A stretch of DNA of 50,354 nucleotides. It comes from an uncultured Prevotellaceae bacterium. GTDB taxonomy: Bacteria > Bacteroidota > Bacteroidia > Bacteroidales > Bacteroidaceae. Under the pieces are notes generated by a model. It did no database searches. It was not told the DNA's origin and saw only the letters and a program-made list of their open reading frames with translations. The DNA lies in the NCBI GenBank assembly GCA_902774925.1, contig CACYKE010000018.1, positions 1 to 50,354 on the forward strand. Reading direction: 5' to 3'. Below are positions 23,008 to 34,523 of the stretch, in pieces; positions within the stretch are counted from its first letter, which is position 1, and each line of letters opens with the position of its first letter. Made by a program: the position numbers and the translations under genes.

Positions 23008-24008
23008 CGTTCTTTCTTCAGTATGGGTAGCGTGTTTAGCAGGATGGTGCGTCCCAATTGTGTGTTGGTCATCCGACGAAACCACTGATATTTTTTCGAG
23101 TAGTCACGGTCGGGAAGGGGGAAGAGGCCCTCTTGTCGTAGTGTCTCGAGCCGTGCGTTCAGTATCTGACGCGAATGGGTGAGCACGATGGTGTTGTAAA
23201 TATAGTCCATTGTGAGCTGTGCTACCCTTCTTTGCAGTGCAATGCGGTCTGTTTGTGGCATGGTGTCTGCCAGTTGGTTGAGATGCAGGATGACCTCCAT
23301 GGTATCGTCCAACCGTTTCTGCTTTCTTTTCTCATTGTGTTGATGGATAGCTGAAGAACTACGTGGACGGTAATAGTAGGCCTGTGCATTGGTCTTGATA
23401 ACGCTATCTGCCCTTAAGAGCAGCTGTGGCGTAAATTCTTCGTCCTCGCCGTATTCTATGCCTGGAGTGAAAAACAATTGACTGCGTGCAGCCTGGCGAA
23501 AAAGAGTGCACCATACAGCTCCATGGATATTATTGTTGCGCATATAGTCGGAACCTGTTTGTATAGAGGAATCCTGGTAGGTGGAGTCTTCTTCTTCTGT
23601 TTTCGATTTGGTGAAATCGAAGAGCACCACGTCTAATCCTTCGTAGCCTCGTATTAAATCGAGACAATGATCATAGGGAGCGGGTAACAGGTAGTCATCG
23701 CCATCGACTATCTGTATGTATTTTCCTTTGGCCATGCGTAACGCAACATTGCGTGCCTCGCTGACTCCTTTATTATTCTGGCGTACATAGATAATCTGGT
23801 CGCCATACTGCATCAGTCCGTTCATAGGACTTACATCTGAACCATCATCTACGACAATGATCTCGCGTTCATTGGGTAGCAACGAAAGTGTCAGAATGCT
23901 GTTGATACACTCGCACAGCATCTGAACGGGTAGGTTGTAATAGGTGACGATAAACGTTACCAGTGGCGTGGCTTCTTGAAGCGATGTATAAGCTTTGTAA
24001 TCTTGCAT
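23004..24008 (-). CDS. family 2 glycosyltransferase (GT-A)
   Basis: A 334-residue GT2 enzyme. The nucleotide-sugar domain begins PLVTFIVTYYNLPVQMLCECINSIL, has the DDGSD motif in REIIVVDDGSDVSP, and the metal-binding DGDD in QIVDGDDYLL. The acceptor region contains GEDEEF, resembling the usual EDxxF. A helical C-terminal tail follows, rich in Arg/Gln/Leu. The start overlaps the preceding GT2 gene by 52 bp (23957-24008), an unusually long same-strand overlap, and its stop overlaps the following GT by 4 bp. It likely adds one sugar in surface glycan synthesis. Confidence 0.88.
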   Translation of the reverse strand: MQDYKAYTSLQEATPLVTFIVTYYNLPVQMLCECINSILTLSLLPNEREIIVVDDGSDVSPMNGLMQYGDQIIYVRQNNKGVSEARNVALRMAKGKYIQIVDGDDYLLPAPYDHCLDLIRGYEGLDVVLFDFTKSKTEEEDSTYQDSSIQTGSDYMRNNNIHGAVWCTLFRQAARSQLFFTPGIEYGEDEEFTPQLLLRADSVIKTNAQAYYYRPRSSSAIHQHNEKRKQKRLDDTMEVILHLNQLADTMPQTDRIALQRRVAQLTMDYIYNTIVLTHSRQILNARLETLRQEGLFPLPDRDYSKKYQWFRRMTNTQLGRTILLNTLPILKKER

Positions 24009-24832
24009 ATTTTTTTGACACCTAATATGTTATGTGCTTCTGCTTTTAGCTTTTCAGGGCCCTGGAAGACTTGTGGATTGAGTTTTCTAAAGGGGAGCCT
24101 AATATCACCTTTGAGTCGTTCCCAGACGTCTATTTGGATATTCAGAAGATAAAGATAATATATATCGTCTATTGGCATCTGGCTGGTCAAATGCGCTTCC
24201 AGCAACATGGCTAGTTGCTCACCACTGGCATTGGCGGTAATGCCTTGAGGATTATAGCAGTAGTGGTACAGTCCCTTGCTGCTGGTCTTGACCTTCCGTG
24301 TCTTTTTCAACAGCTGGGGCAGAGTATAGACATCCTCAAACACCTTGCCTTTAGGAAATCTGACCTGTTCAAACAGTGCACTACGGTAGATTTTGTTCCA
24401 GGCATAGGTGTGTTGATAGGCACGTCCCTGCAGCCAGTATTCATTCATATCGGTATAACTGTGGTCTTCAGGTGACAGTCTTTCGGCAATGGCATATTCC
24501 AGTATGTCTGCATCTTCTATGATGTCCAACAAGGGTGCATAAGTGCCAGGAGCCAGATAGTCATCAGAGTCTACAAAGGTCAGAAAATCACCATGAGCAA
24601 CATCGATTCCCGCATTACGGGCATCGCTCAGTCCCCCGTTCAATTTATGGATGACGCTGACACGAGGGTCTTTATGTGCCCACTCGTCACATATTTGAGG
24701 GCATCGGTCTGGTGAACCGTCGTCTACCAGAATCACTTCCATATCATCAACATCCTGTATTAGCACACTCTCAATACAACGGTCGAGCGTGGCTTCTACA
24801 CGATAAACGGGAATGACGATACTGAGTTTCAT
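23957..24832 (-). CDS. family 2 glycosyltransferase (GT-A), first in the cluster
   Basis: A 291-residue GT2. It begins MKLSIVIPVYRVEATLDRCIESVL, has VDDGSPD in MEVILVDDGSPDRCP, the metal site DSDD in FVDSDDYLAPG, and EDVYTLP as the acceptor-side acidic motif. The longer frame to 24937 passes through the promoter and the flippase start region and is rejected. The -7 box TACCTTTG (24837-24844) ends 4 nt before this ATG, which predicts a leaderless mRNA. The 3' end overlaps the next GT2 by 52 bp in a different frame. Confidence 0.9.
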   Translation of the reverse strand: MKLSIVIPVYRVEATLDRCIESVLIQDVDDMEVILVDDGSPDRCPQICDEWAHKDPRVSVIHKLNGGLSDARNAGIDVAHGDFLTFVDSDDYLAPGTYAPLLDIIEDADILEYAIAERLSPEDHSYTDMNEYWLQGRAYQHTYAWNKIYRSALFEQVRFPKGKVFEDVYTLPQLLKKTRKVKTSSKGLYHYCYNPQGITANASGEQLAMLLEAHLTSQMPIDDIYYLYLLNIQIDVWERLKGDIRLPFRKLNPQVFQGPEKLKAEAHNILGVKKICKITKLIHRFKKPRHW

Positions 24833-24836
24833 GCCA

Positions 24837-24844
24837 CAAAGGTA
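24837..24844 (-). promoter_or_regulatory. -7 promoter element of the glycosyltransferase operon
   Basis: On the minus strand this reads TACCTTTG, 4 nt before the GT2 ATG at 24832. A minus-strand TTTG at 24857-24860 is closer than the usual 20 nt. Confidence 0.65.
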
Positions 24845-24852
24845 CGAAATAA

Positions 24853-24884
24853 TTTGCAAATACCATAAAGATTTTGTAATTTTG
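24853..24884 (+). promoter_or_regulatory. promoter (-33 TTTG, -7 TAATTTTG) of the flippase gene
   Basis: TTTG at 24853-24856 and TAATTTTG at 24877-24884 are separated by exactly 20 nt. The flippase ATG is at 24908. It overlaps the upstream part of the divergent glycosyltransferase promoter, so the two may be coordinately controlled. Confidence 0.78.
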
Positions 24885-24907
24885 CAGCCGTTTAATGCTA
24901 ACTCTTT

Positions 24908-26389
24908 ATGAGTGATCAGGGAAAAAACTATAGTCATATACTAAAATACACAGGTATTTTTGGCGGAGTGCAGGGGCTAGTCATACTGATTGGCCTTGTA
25001 CGCAATAAGTTTATGGCCCTGTTGCTGGGTGCCGGCGGTATGGGATTTAATGCCTTGTTGACCTCGGTGCAGAATTTTGCCTCGCAGTGTACGAATTTGG
25101 GAATTTCGTTCGGTGCTGTGCCTCGGCTGTCGGGATACCATGAACAGCAGCGTACGGAACTGGTGGAATACTACATTCAGGTAGTGCGGCTGTGGAGTAT
25201 GATAGCTGCTGTGCTGGGGTGTATATTCTGTGTTGTGGTGAGCCCATTGATCAACGACCTGTCGTTTACATGGGGTAACCATACATTGCACTATGCCATG
25301 CTTGGTGTGTCGGTGGCGATGATAGCCATTGCGGGTGGTGAAACTGCCATTTTGAAAGCTACACGACGTCTAGGGGCTCTCGCGCGCGTACAAATTTATA
25401 TTGCGGTAGCTTCAGTCTTCCTGTCAATCCCGTTGTATTACTTTTTCCGTCATTCAGGTGTTGTTCCGGCTATTGTATTAATAGCTGCAGCGGGCATGCT
25501 GGTAACCATTGGCTATTCATATCGCCTATATCCGCTGAAAATGCACTTTAACAAGAAACATCTGAAATATGGGGCGAGTATGATACGTTTGGGACTGGCC
25601 TTCGTAATTGCTGCAGCGATAGGTAGTGCGTCAGAGATGTTGATCAGAGCGTATCTGAATGTGGAAGGCGGACTGGACTTTGTAGGTTTATACAATATCG
25701 GATTCATGTTGACCATCACGTATGCTGGCATGGTCTTCTCAGCGATGGAGAGCGACTATTTCCCGCGTTTATCGGGCGTCTGCAAAGATATTATTAAGAC
25801 AAACGAAACAGTGAACAAGCAAATAGAAGTGTCACTGTTGCTGTTATCGCCTATGCTGGTGGCGTTGATTATGATGCTGCCCGTGCTGATCCCGATATTG
25901 TTTAGCCGTGAATTCATGCCGGTTGTCGGAATGGCTCAGGTGACCGTATTGGCGATGTATTTCAAGGTTCTGACGATGCCTGTGGCATATATCACCCTGG
26001 CACGGAGCTTATCACTGTCGTATCTGCTGCTGGAGACGAGTTATTTCGTGGTACTTGTCGTGGCAGTGATGGTCGGCTTCCAGCACTGGGGACTGTGGGG
26101 AACAGGACTTGCCATCGTGGTGGCCCATGTGTTTGAATGCATCATGGTAGGGGGATATTCGTATATGTATTACGGCTATCGGACTACAAAGGCTGTGTTG
26201 CGTTATGCTGCAGTACAGGCAATCATCGGATTTGTAGCCTATGGCGTAACACTGGTGGCTGAAGGTTGGTCCTACTGGATAGCAGAAGCCGCACTGACAA
26301 TGGTCAGCACGGCTTATTCGGTTCATGTGTTGCGTCAGAAGATACACCTGTGGGAATCGCTCAAGCGCAAATTCACGAAATCAGCATAA
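24908..26389 (+). CDS. Wzx-like oligosaccharide flippase (MOP superfamily)
   Basis: A 493-residue polytopic membrane protein with about 12-14 hydrophobic helices. It begins HILKYTGIFGGVQGLVILIGLVRNKFMALLLG, the usual start of polysaccharide-export flippases. Regions such as LGAGGMGFNALLTSVQNF and the helix-rich C-terminal half fit the MOP/Wzx family, which moves lipid-linked sugars to the periplasmic face. It is transcribed divergently from three glycosyltransferases, which suggests a small glycan-building cluster. No Wzy polymerase or ligase is seen in the window. The 3' end runs into a 9-bp word array. Confidence 0.87.
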   Translation: MSDQGKNYSHILKYTGIFGGVQGLVILIGLVRNKFMALLLGAGGMGFNALLTSVQNFASQCTNLGISFGAVPRLSGYHEQQRTELVEYYIQVVRLWSMIAAVLGCIFCVVVSPLINDLSFTWGNHTLHYAMLGVSVAMIAIAGGETAILKATRRLGALARVQIYIAVASVFLSIPLYYFFRHSGVVPAIVLIAAAGMLVTIGYSYRLYPLKMHFNKKHLKYGASMIRLGLAFVIAAAIGSASEMLIRAYLNVEGGLDFVGLYNIGFMLTITYAGMVFSAMESDYFPRLSGVCKDIIKTNETVNKQIEVSLLLLSPMLVALIMMLPVLIPILFSREFMPVVGMAQVTVLAMYFKVLTMPVAYITLARSLSLSYLLLETSYFVVLVVAVMVGFQHWGLWGTGLAIVVAHVFECIMVGGYSYMYYGYRTTKAVLRYAAVQAIIGFVAYGVTLVAEGWSYWIAEAALTMVSTAYSVHVLRQKIHLWESLKRKFTKSA

Positions 26390-26414
26390 TCTGAGCAATC
26401 TGTGTAATCTGTGG
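26388..26414. repeat. 9-bp word array (AATCTGTGN) between convergent genes
   Basis: Three tandem degenerate nonamers (AATCTGAGC, AATCTGTGT, AATCTGTGG) fill the whole 26-bp gap between the flippase stop and the porin stop. Confidence 0.65.
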
Positions 26415-26415
26415 T

Positions 26416-27552
26416 CTAGAAACGGAAGTCCAGCTCGACGTCTACCAGATTGTAGTCGTGTTTGGCTAGATTGCGGTCGTTGATGCGAGCATACTCAAGA
26501 TGCATCTCCAGATTCTTCGTGAAGAAATAGTTCAAACCAATTTCGTACGATGTCTTGGCGCTGCTCCACTCCTTGGTGCTGCGATAGCACTGGTAACGAG
26601 CCTTGGCATGAAGCTTCGACTTGATGACGGGCACGATGCCAAAGGCATACCAGCCATCTGCCTTGTCACCTTGGGAATAGTCTATCTCACGCACATTATT
26701 TGCAGGTTTTGCAGCACCCCAACCTTGACTGTGGATATACTCTGCACGGAAAGTGTATTCGTCTTTGTCGTACTCAGCAGAGAGACAGTAACGGTTCTTT
26801 TCAACGCTGCGGGTCTCACCTGTCAGCGGGTCGAGCATGGCACCGCGACTACCTGTCCATCCGAAGGCACCAATGCGCAGACCCTGAATAGGCATTACCC
26901 ATACGCCACCAATGATATCCTTGCGGTTGTCCTTGTCCTTCTCATTGATACCTTCACCATTGTAGACGCCCACCTGATAGTGGAACACGCGACGGCCTTT
27001 GGCATTGGGGAAGAGGTCACCAGAGAACTGAATACCGATGTCACGACCACCTGATGATTTCTCACCCGTACGGTCTCCGAAACCTGACAAGTTGTTGATG
27101 ACATCAGCATAAGCGCGCCAGCCCTGTGTGATAGGGTGGGTAGGATTCTCATACGTAAAGGCACGCTTGAACTGTCCTGCACGAACCTTAAACTCGGGGA
27201 ATCTGCGCCACTCAGCATAGAGATCTACCAACTGGACGGTAGGCTCACCAGGACCTTTCACGTTGGTTCCCTGTATTTGGGCACGCCAGTCGAAATCACC
27301 GATCTTACCGTCGAGGATGAAACGCGCCAGACGGAGATTAAACGTGTTCGAGTGGTTTCCTTCAGGGTCCTGTCCCTGATACTGCAGCATACCGTAGCCG
27401 CTGAACTTGATGTTCTTCACCCATGCAGGCAGCTCGATGGTAGACTTTTGACTGGTCTCAGTTGTCTCAGTGGTCTCGAGTTCCTCGGCATTGATGGTGC
27501 ATACGCAGCTTGTCAGCAGCGCAGCAATCCATGTAAGTCTTCTTGAAATCAT
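26416..27552 (-). CDS. OprO/OprP-type outer-membrane porin
   Basis: A 378-residue beta-barrel porin. A signal peptide (MISRRLTWIAALLTSCVCTINA) precedes a short Thr/Glu-rich linker. The barrel starts IKFSGYGMLQYQGQ and shows the phosphate-selective-porin pattern LRLARFILDGKIGDFDWRAQ, VDLYAEWRRFPEFKVRAGQFK and a final aromatic strand VDVELDFRF. Family members pass phosphate or other anions, but the specificity here is unproven. It follows the ABC ATPase after 33 nt and lacks a clear promoter, so it may be read from the secA direction. Confidence 0.87.
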   Translation of the reverse strand: MISRRLTWIAALLTSCVCTINAEELETTETTETSQKSTIELPAWVKNIKFSGYGMLQYQGQDPEGNHSNTFNLRLARFILDGKIGDFDWRAQIQGTNVKGPGEPTVQLVDLYAEWRRFPEFKVRAGQFKRAFTYENPTHPITQGWRAYADVINNLSGFGDRTGEKSSGGRDIGIQFSGDLFPNAKGRRVFHYQVGVYNGEGINEKDKDNRKDIIGGVWVMPIQGLRIGAFGWTGSRGAMLDPLTGETRSVEKNRYCLSAEYDKDEYTFRAEYIHSQGWGAAKPANNVREIDYSQGDKADGWYAFGIVPVIKSKLHAKARYQCYRSTKEWSSAKTSYEIGLNYFFTKNLEMHLEYARINDRNLAKHDYNLVDVELDFRF

Positions 27553-27585
27553 AAGCGTAACTGTTTAGTAGGTTAGTAAAAAATG

Positions 27586-28341
27586 TTATTCTGCTTCGAA
27601 ATATTCTTGTAGTTCTGACGCTGCACTGCCTTCGTTGTTGGATAAATCGCGGATGATCTTACCATGCTCAAGCAGGGCAATACGTGTGGAGATATCCACC
27701 GTATGCTGCAGGTTATGACTTGAAATGAGGATGGTCGAACCGGTCTCGTTGGCATAGTCCTGCAACAGATGTTTGAGTACCATCTGACTGGTGGGGTCAA
27801 GGAAATTGAAAGGCTCGTCGAGAATGACGATCTTGGGACGACGGAAGAGGGCAGAGATGATGCCCACCTTCATCTTGTTACCGGCAGAGAGGTTGCGGAT
27901 GAGTTTCTTCTGGCCAAACACCTCGCCATTGGCAAAGCGTTCAAACTGCTGCAGACGCTCATCGACTTCCTGCTGACTGATGCCTGAAACCTTACCCAGA
28001 AAGGCGAAATATTCCTCAGGAGTGAGGAAATCAATGAGGAAACCCTCGTCGATGTAGGCTCCTACATGCTGCTTCCAAGCTTCGCTCTCGGTGGGATTGA
28101 TAGCCACAGTTTCTTTTGTTACCACTGTGCCCGAAAGTTCTCCGTCGGGTAAAGGAAACACATAACTCACACTGCCTTCGTCTGCCTTAAGCAGGTCAAG
28201 GAGCAGGCGGAAGAGGGTTGTCTTACCCGCACCATTGTTTCCTACCAGCCCGAGGATATCCCCATCGTTGATGATAAACGAGGGGATATCGCAGGCACAT
28301 GTTTCGCCAAACTGTTTCTTGAGGTTGTCTATCTTAATCAT
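27586..28341 (-). CDS. ABC transporter ATP-binding protein
   Basis: A 251-residue ATPase. Walker A is GNNGAGKTT (34-42), the signature reads LSAGNKMKV in place of LSGGQ, and Walker B with the D-loop is IVILDEPFNFLDPT, followed by the H-loop SSHNL. The Q-loop region is unusual, with an YIDEGFL stretch. This type often pairs with a separate permease gene, but none is nearby: upstream is secA and downstream is a porin. It is therefore an orphan ATPase in this window. The substrate is unknown. Confidence 0.9.
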   Translation of the reverse strand: MIKIDNLKKQFGETCACDIPSFIINDGDILGLVGNNGAGKTTLFRLLLDLLKADEGSVSYVFPLPDGELSGTVVTKETVAINPTESEAWKQHVGAYIDEGFLIDFLTPEEYFAFLGKVSGISQQEVDERLQQFERFANGEVFGQKKLIRNLSAGNKMKVGIISALFRRPKIVILDEPFNFLDPTSQMVLKHLLQDYANETGSTILISSHNLQHTVDISTRIALLEHGKIIRDLSNNEGSAASELQEYFEAE

Positions 28342-28344
28342 AAT

Positions 28345-28394
28345 TCTAGTATTTCTAGAGTTTCTAGTGTTTCTAGTATTTCTAGTTAAACTAG
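28345..28394. repeat. 9-bp word array (TCTAGTNTT) between secA and the ABC gene
   Basis: Five tandem nonamers (TCTAGTATT, TCTAGAGTT, TCTAGTGTT, TCTAGTATT, TCTAGTTAA) fill the gap between the ABC ATPase start and the secA stop. The array lies where the ABC gene's ribosome-binding region would be. Confidence 0.75.
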
Positions 28395-28395
28395 A

Positions 28396-31761
<3,366 letters not shown>

Positions 31762-31814
31762 CTTTATAATTACTTTTTGTTTTTGTCTTTTCTACCTTTA
31801 TATATTAACGGGTG

Positions 31815-31822
31815 CAAAGGTA
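31815..31822 (-). promoter_or_regulatory. -7 promoter element of secA
   Basis: On the minus strand this reads TACCTTTG, about 53 nt upstream of the secA ATG. The implied 5' leader of about 48 nt is A/T-rich and shows no clear hairpin. Confidence 0.65.
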
Positions 31823-31845
31823 CGAAAAAAAATCCGTACTTTTGC

Positions 31846-31874
31846 TTACCTTTTTACTTTTTTACCTTTTTAGC
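31846..31874. repeat. short word array (TACCTTTT/TACTTTTT) after the phosphatase-like gene
   Basis: Three to four degenerate 8-9 bp words fill the region directly after the minus-strand phosphatase-like stop. On the plus strand this stretch follows a stray TACTTTTG box (31837) that has no gene behind it. Confidence 0.5.
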
Positions 31875-33248
31875 TTAAAAAAGTGGTTCTGTCTTGCAGG
31901 CATTAGGAGCACGAATGCGAATGGCACGCGCGATAGTAGGTGCAACACGCTCTGCTGTGACAGCTGTCTGAACGCGTTGAGCCTGGATATTACTGCCAAA
32001 TAAAATGATGGGGAAGGGGATGACATTGGCTCTTGATGTTGTCTGCTGGTGGGTTTCCTCGTTGACCAATTGCCAACCAGGATTCACCTCAACAATCAAG
32101 TCACCACATTTCTCCTTATGATATCCATTGCGAATCAGTCGTAATGCCTCACTGTCGGAAGTCTGCAACTGATAACTGGTATAAACCTGACAGATGCCCG
32201 ACAACTGCGACAGGAAGTCCTGAGCCAGCTGCAGCACCTCAGTTCTTTTCAGGTTTTTCTGCTCAATAACCTTTTTATTCAGAAAAATCTGGTTCTTGTA
32301 GTAGGTCTCTACATATTGTGCAGAACCGTACATCGCGCCCAGATACATGTTCAGCAGGTTTGCAGAACGGTTGATATAGACCTTTCCGGTAGGAATGTGG
32401 TATCGTTCGTTTTCGCTTTCCTGTTCTTCCTCTGTAGTGGTAGCTCCTGTCAGCACAAATAGTACACGCTCTTGCGGTATCCGACCTAAAATGCCTTTTA
32501 CCAGTGCTGCAATGTTACGGTCCATCAACTGATAACCCACCATATCTGGCTGCAGGTCGTAGTTCACACACAACAGGTCTGGCTGGTCGTCATTGCCCAA
32601 TCCTAGCTGTTCTACACTTTTGATGACCAGGTCGGTAATACTCCTGTTGTTGTCATTCGTGGGCAGATATTGGTTGGCATACCAGTTCAGCCACTGGTTA
32701 GCGGGCTTGTAATAAGGCGACTGCTGCCATTTTCCTTTTTCTATCCATACTGCTCCATCAGCGGCATGGCCTGCTGACAAAATGGCACATGCTGCACTTG
32801 TCGCAAACGACAGAACCTTTCCCTGTCCCTTGGTGGCTATCTTCAACTCGTCACCAAGGGTAGATGTCATCAATTGACTGGGCGACAGCTTTTGTCCTTG
32901 ATCTTCCAGAATATGCTGTGGTCGCAGTGTAGTGCGGTTCAACCATTCTGCTCCGGTGACGCCATGATAATAGGGTGTAGTACCTGTCTGCAGGGAAGCT
33001 GATGCTGACGTGGCATCTACGGGTGTGAAATCATAATGGGCATAGGGGAACATCATTCCCTGTTCCATCAGCCTTTTCAGACCGTCTTGCGTATAGAATG
33101 GGACATAGGTCTCCAACAAGTCCGTGCGCAACTGGTTGACAGTGATGTTTACCACCAGTTGTGGCGCATTTTGCAGCACCTGTGCTGTGGCTTCAGCACT
33201 GAAACCCAGCATCGTCAGAAGGGTGATATATAGATATCTGTTTCTCAT
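31875..33248 (-). CDS. PafA-like alkaline phosphatase homologue with lost active site
   Basis: A 457-residue secreted protein with a signal peptide ending in EATAQ. The fold is that of the Bacteroidota PafA/alkaline phosphatase family: APQLVV then NQLR, HGVTGAEW, SPSQLMTSTLGDELK, AILSAGHAADGAVW. The catalytic positions are changed. The usual VDQMR Asp is Asn (NQLR). The nucleophile segment is DATSASAS, so the Thr and the GH pair are gone. DYIGH reads DMVGY, and TADHGA reads TGATTT. It is probably a pseudoenzyme. The start at 33248 overlaps the DUF4105 stop as ATGA, though 33257 is also possible. Confidence 0.8.
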   Translation of the reverse strand: MRNRYLYITLLTMLGFSAEATAQVLQNAPQLVVNITVNQLRTDLLETYVPFYTQDGLKRLMEQGMMFPYAHYDFTPVDATSASASLQTGTTPYYHGVTGAEWLNRTTLRPQHILEDQGQKLSPSQLMTSTLGDELKIATKGQGKVLSFATSAACAILSAGHAADGAVWIEKGKWQQSPYYKPANQWLNWYANQYLPTNDNNRSITDLVIKSVEQLGLGNDDQPDLLCVNYDLQPDMVGYQLMDRNIAALVKGILGRIPQERVLFVLTGATTTEEEQESENERYHIPTGKVYINRSANLLNMYLGAMYGSAQYVETYYKNQIFLNKKVIEQKNLKRTEVLQLAQDFLSQLSGICQVYTSYQLQTSDSEALRLIRNGYHKEKCGDLIVEVNPGWQLVNEETHQQTTSRANVIPFPIILFGSNIQAQRVQTAVTAERVAPTIARAIRIRAPNACKTEPLF

Positions 33249-34426
33249 TTGCGCCATAATTTAAAATGCATGATACATTGTAACAGCAAACATAATGCCA
33301 AAATCCAGATGCCCTCAGTATACGACTGGAAAAGACCACCAATGAGGAAGAGTACGCACAGGACTGCCAGAATTATCCAGTAGATGGTCTTCTTCCCCCT
33401 GATCACTGGCCAAAGGAACAACCAGTGGATGGGATTGAACAAGATGATTTGCAGATTCAGGCTGACTGTGGGATGCTGCGAGAACAGCATGAGGAACAGA
33501 ACAATACCGATAACGCCCGAAATAACCATGAGCAGGGCATCCCAGTAGATGTAGATGCCTTTTTTCCTCCATTCCATGATAAAGAAGATAATCCCGATAA
33601 CCAGCATCATACAGAAATATTGTATGGGGGTGACGGGAAATTCTTTTTTGATGATTTGTACACCCGCAGGAACCGCTATGCGACGTTCCTTGACCAACGG
33701 ACGGTAGATACCATTCTCATAGATTTGGGCACGGTCGAAATCGTACATGAGGTTATGGGGCAGAAATTCCTGTTGGCGTAGGGTGGTGGGCTGGTCGGCT
33801 TTGATGCCCAAGAGCAAATCATTGCCCCATTGTGCCCAGCGCTTGTTACGAGTCATCTCATGAACCATATCTCTATACGATGGCGTAAAATCCTCACGCT
33901 CAGCATATTTTACTTCTCCGTTCACGCACTGCTCAATGATGTCGCGGGCTTTTGTCGTACAATTGTTATAGAAGTAGTTATAACGGTAAATGCGGTTCTC
34001 TGACTGCAGATTCTGCTGCAGCAACCCCTCCAGTCGCATGATTTCCTCACCATTCAGGTTCAATACCTGTTCGGTGACCATACTGCCAAAATGCTTGTAT
34101 TCCTCTTGGAAGACGTTGTAAGGGTAGGCACCTAACTCATAGTCTGTCAGACCGAAAACGAAACGTGCGACAAAATGGGGAGCCTTGAAATTGAATACAC
34201 CCCAGTTGAAGGCAATATCCAGACCTGTTCTGAGGTTATGCCAGCGCAGAGCCGTATGGCCATATAAACTGTACACCTCGTCATGGGGCTGACAAGTGAG
34301 CAGCGACACCTCGATGGAGTCGGGTGGGGTGCTTTCTGCTTTTTCGTCAGCAAACACCGGATGAGGTGTTAAAAGTACTGCAGAAAGCAGAAAAAATGTC
34401 CTAAAAATGATTTTTAAATGTTTCAC
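33245..34426 (-). CDS. DUF4105 domain membrane protein, GTG start
   Basis: A 393-residue envelope protein. A signal peptide (IIFRTFFLLSAVLLTPHPVFA) precedes the DUF4105 domain (about 35-250), whose conserved parts include DEVYSLYGHTALRW, FNWGVFNF and YRYNYFYNNCTTKARDIIE. The conserved His, Asn and Cys look enzyme-like, but the activity is unknown. Three or four hydrophobic helices form the C terminus. The start codon is GTG at 34426, as no ATG precedes the signal peptide. The -7 box (34431-34438) is 4 nt away. The phosphatase-like gene overlaps downstream by 4 bp. Confidence 0.85.
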   Translation of the reverse strand: MKHLKIIFRTFFLLSAVLLTPHPVFADEKAESTPPDSIEVSLLTCQPHDEVYSLYGHTALRWHNLRTGLDIAFNWGVFNFKAPHFVARFVFGLTDYELGAYPYNVFQEEYKHFGSMVTEQVLNLNGEEIMRLEGLLQQNLQSENRIYRYNYFYNNCTTKARDIIEQCVNGEVKYAEREDFTPSYRDMVHEMTRNKRWAQWGNDLLLGIKADQPTTLRQQEFLPHNLMYDFDRAQIYENGIYRPLVKERRIAVPAGVQIIKKEFPVTPIQYFCMMLVIGIIFFIMEWRKKGIYIYWDALLMVISGVIGIVLFLMLFSQHPTVSLNLQIILFNPIHWLFLWPVIRGKKTIYWIILAVLCVLFLIGGLFQSYTEGIWILALCLLLQCIMHFKLWRK

Positions 34427-34430
34427 GATG

Positions 34431-34438
34431 CAAAATTA
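34431..34438 (-). promoter_or_regulatory. -7 promoter element of the DUF4105 gene, 4 nt from a GTG start
   Basis: On the minus strand this reads TAATTTTG, exactly 4 nt before GTG 34426. It predicts a leaderless mRNA beginning with GUG. Confidence 0.6.
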
Positions 34439-34483
34439 GCTTATATTTTCGACTTATCGTGCGTTTATTTCGTTTTTTTTCAA

Positions 34484-34491
34484 TAATTTTG
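34484..34491 (+). promoter_or_regulatory. -7 promoter element of the outer-membrane protein/lptC operon
   Basis: This reads TAATTTTG, 32 nt before the ATG at 34524. It is divergent from the DUF4105 promoter 46 bp away. Confidence 0.65.
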
Positions 34492-34523
34492 CAGTCGATT
34501 TTCGAATTAGTAAGAAAAAATAG

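Noticed and set aside
31837-31844. A plus-strand TACTTTTG promoter-like box between secA and the phosphatase-like gene
   Set aside because: No plus-strand gene follows; the A/T-rich word array makes chance matches likely.
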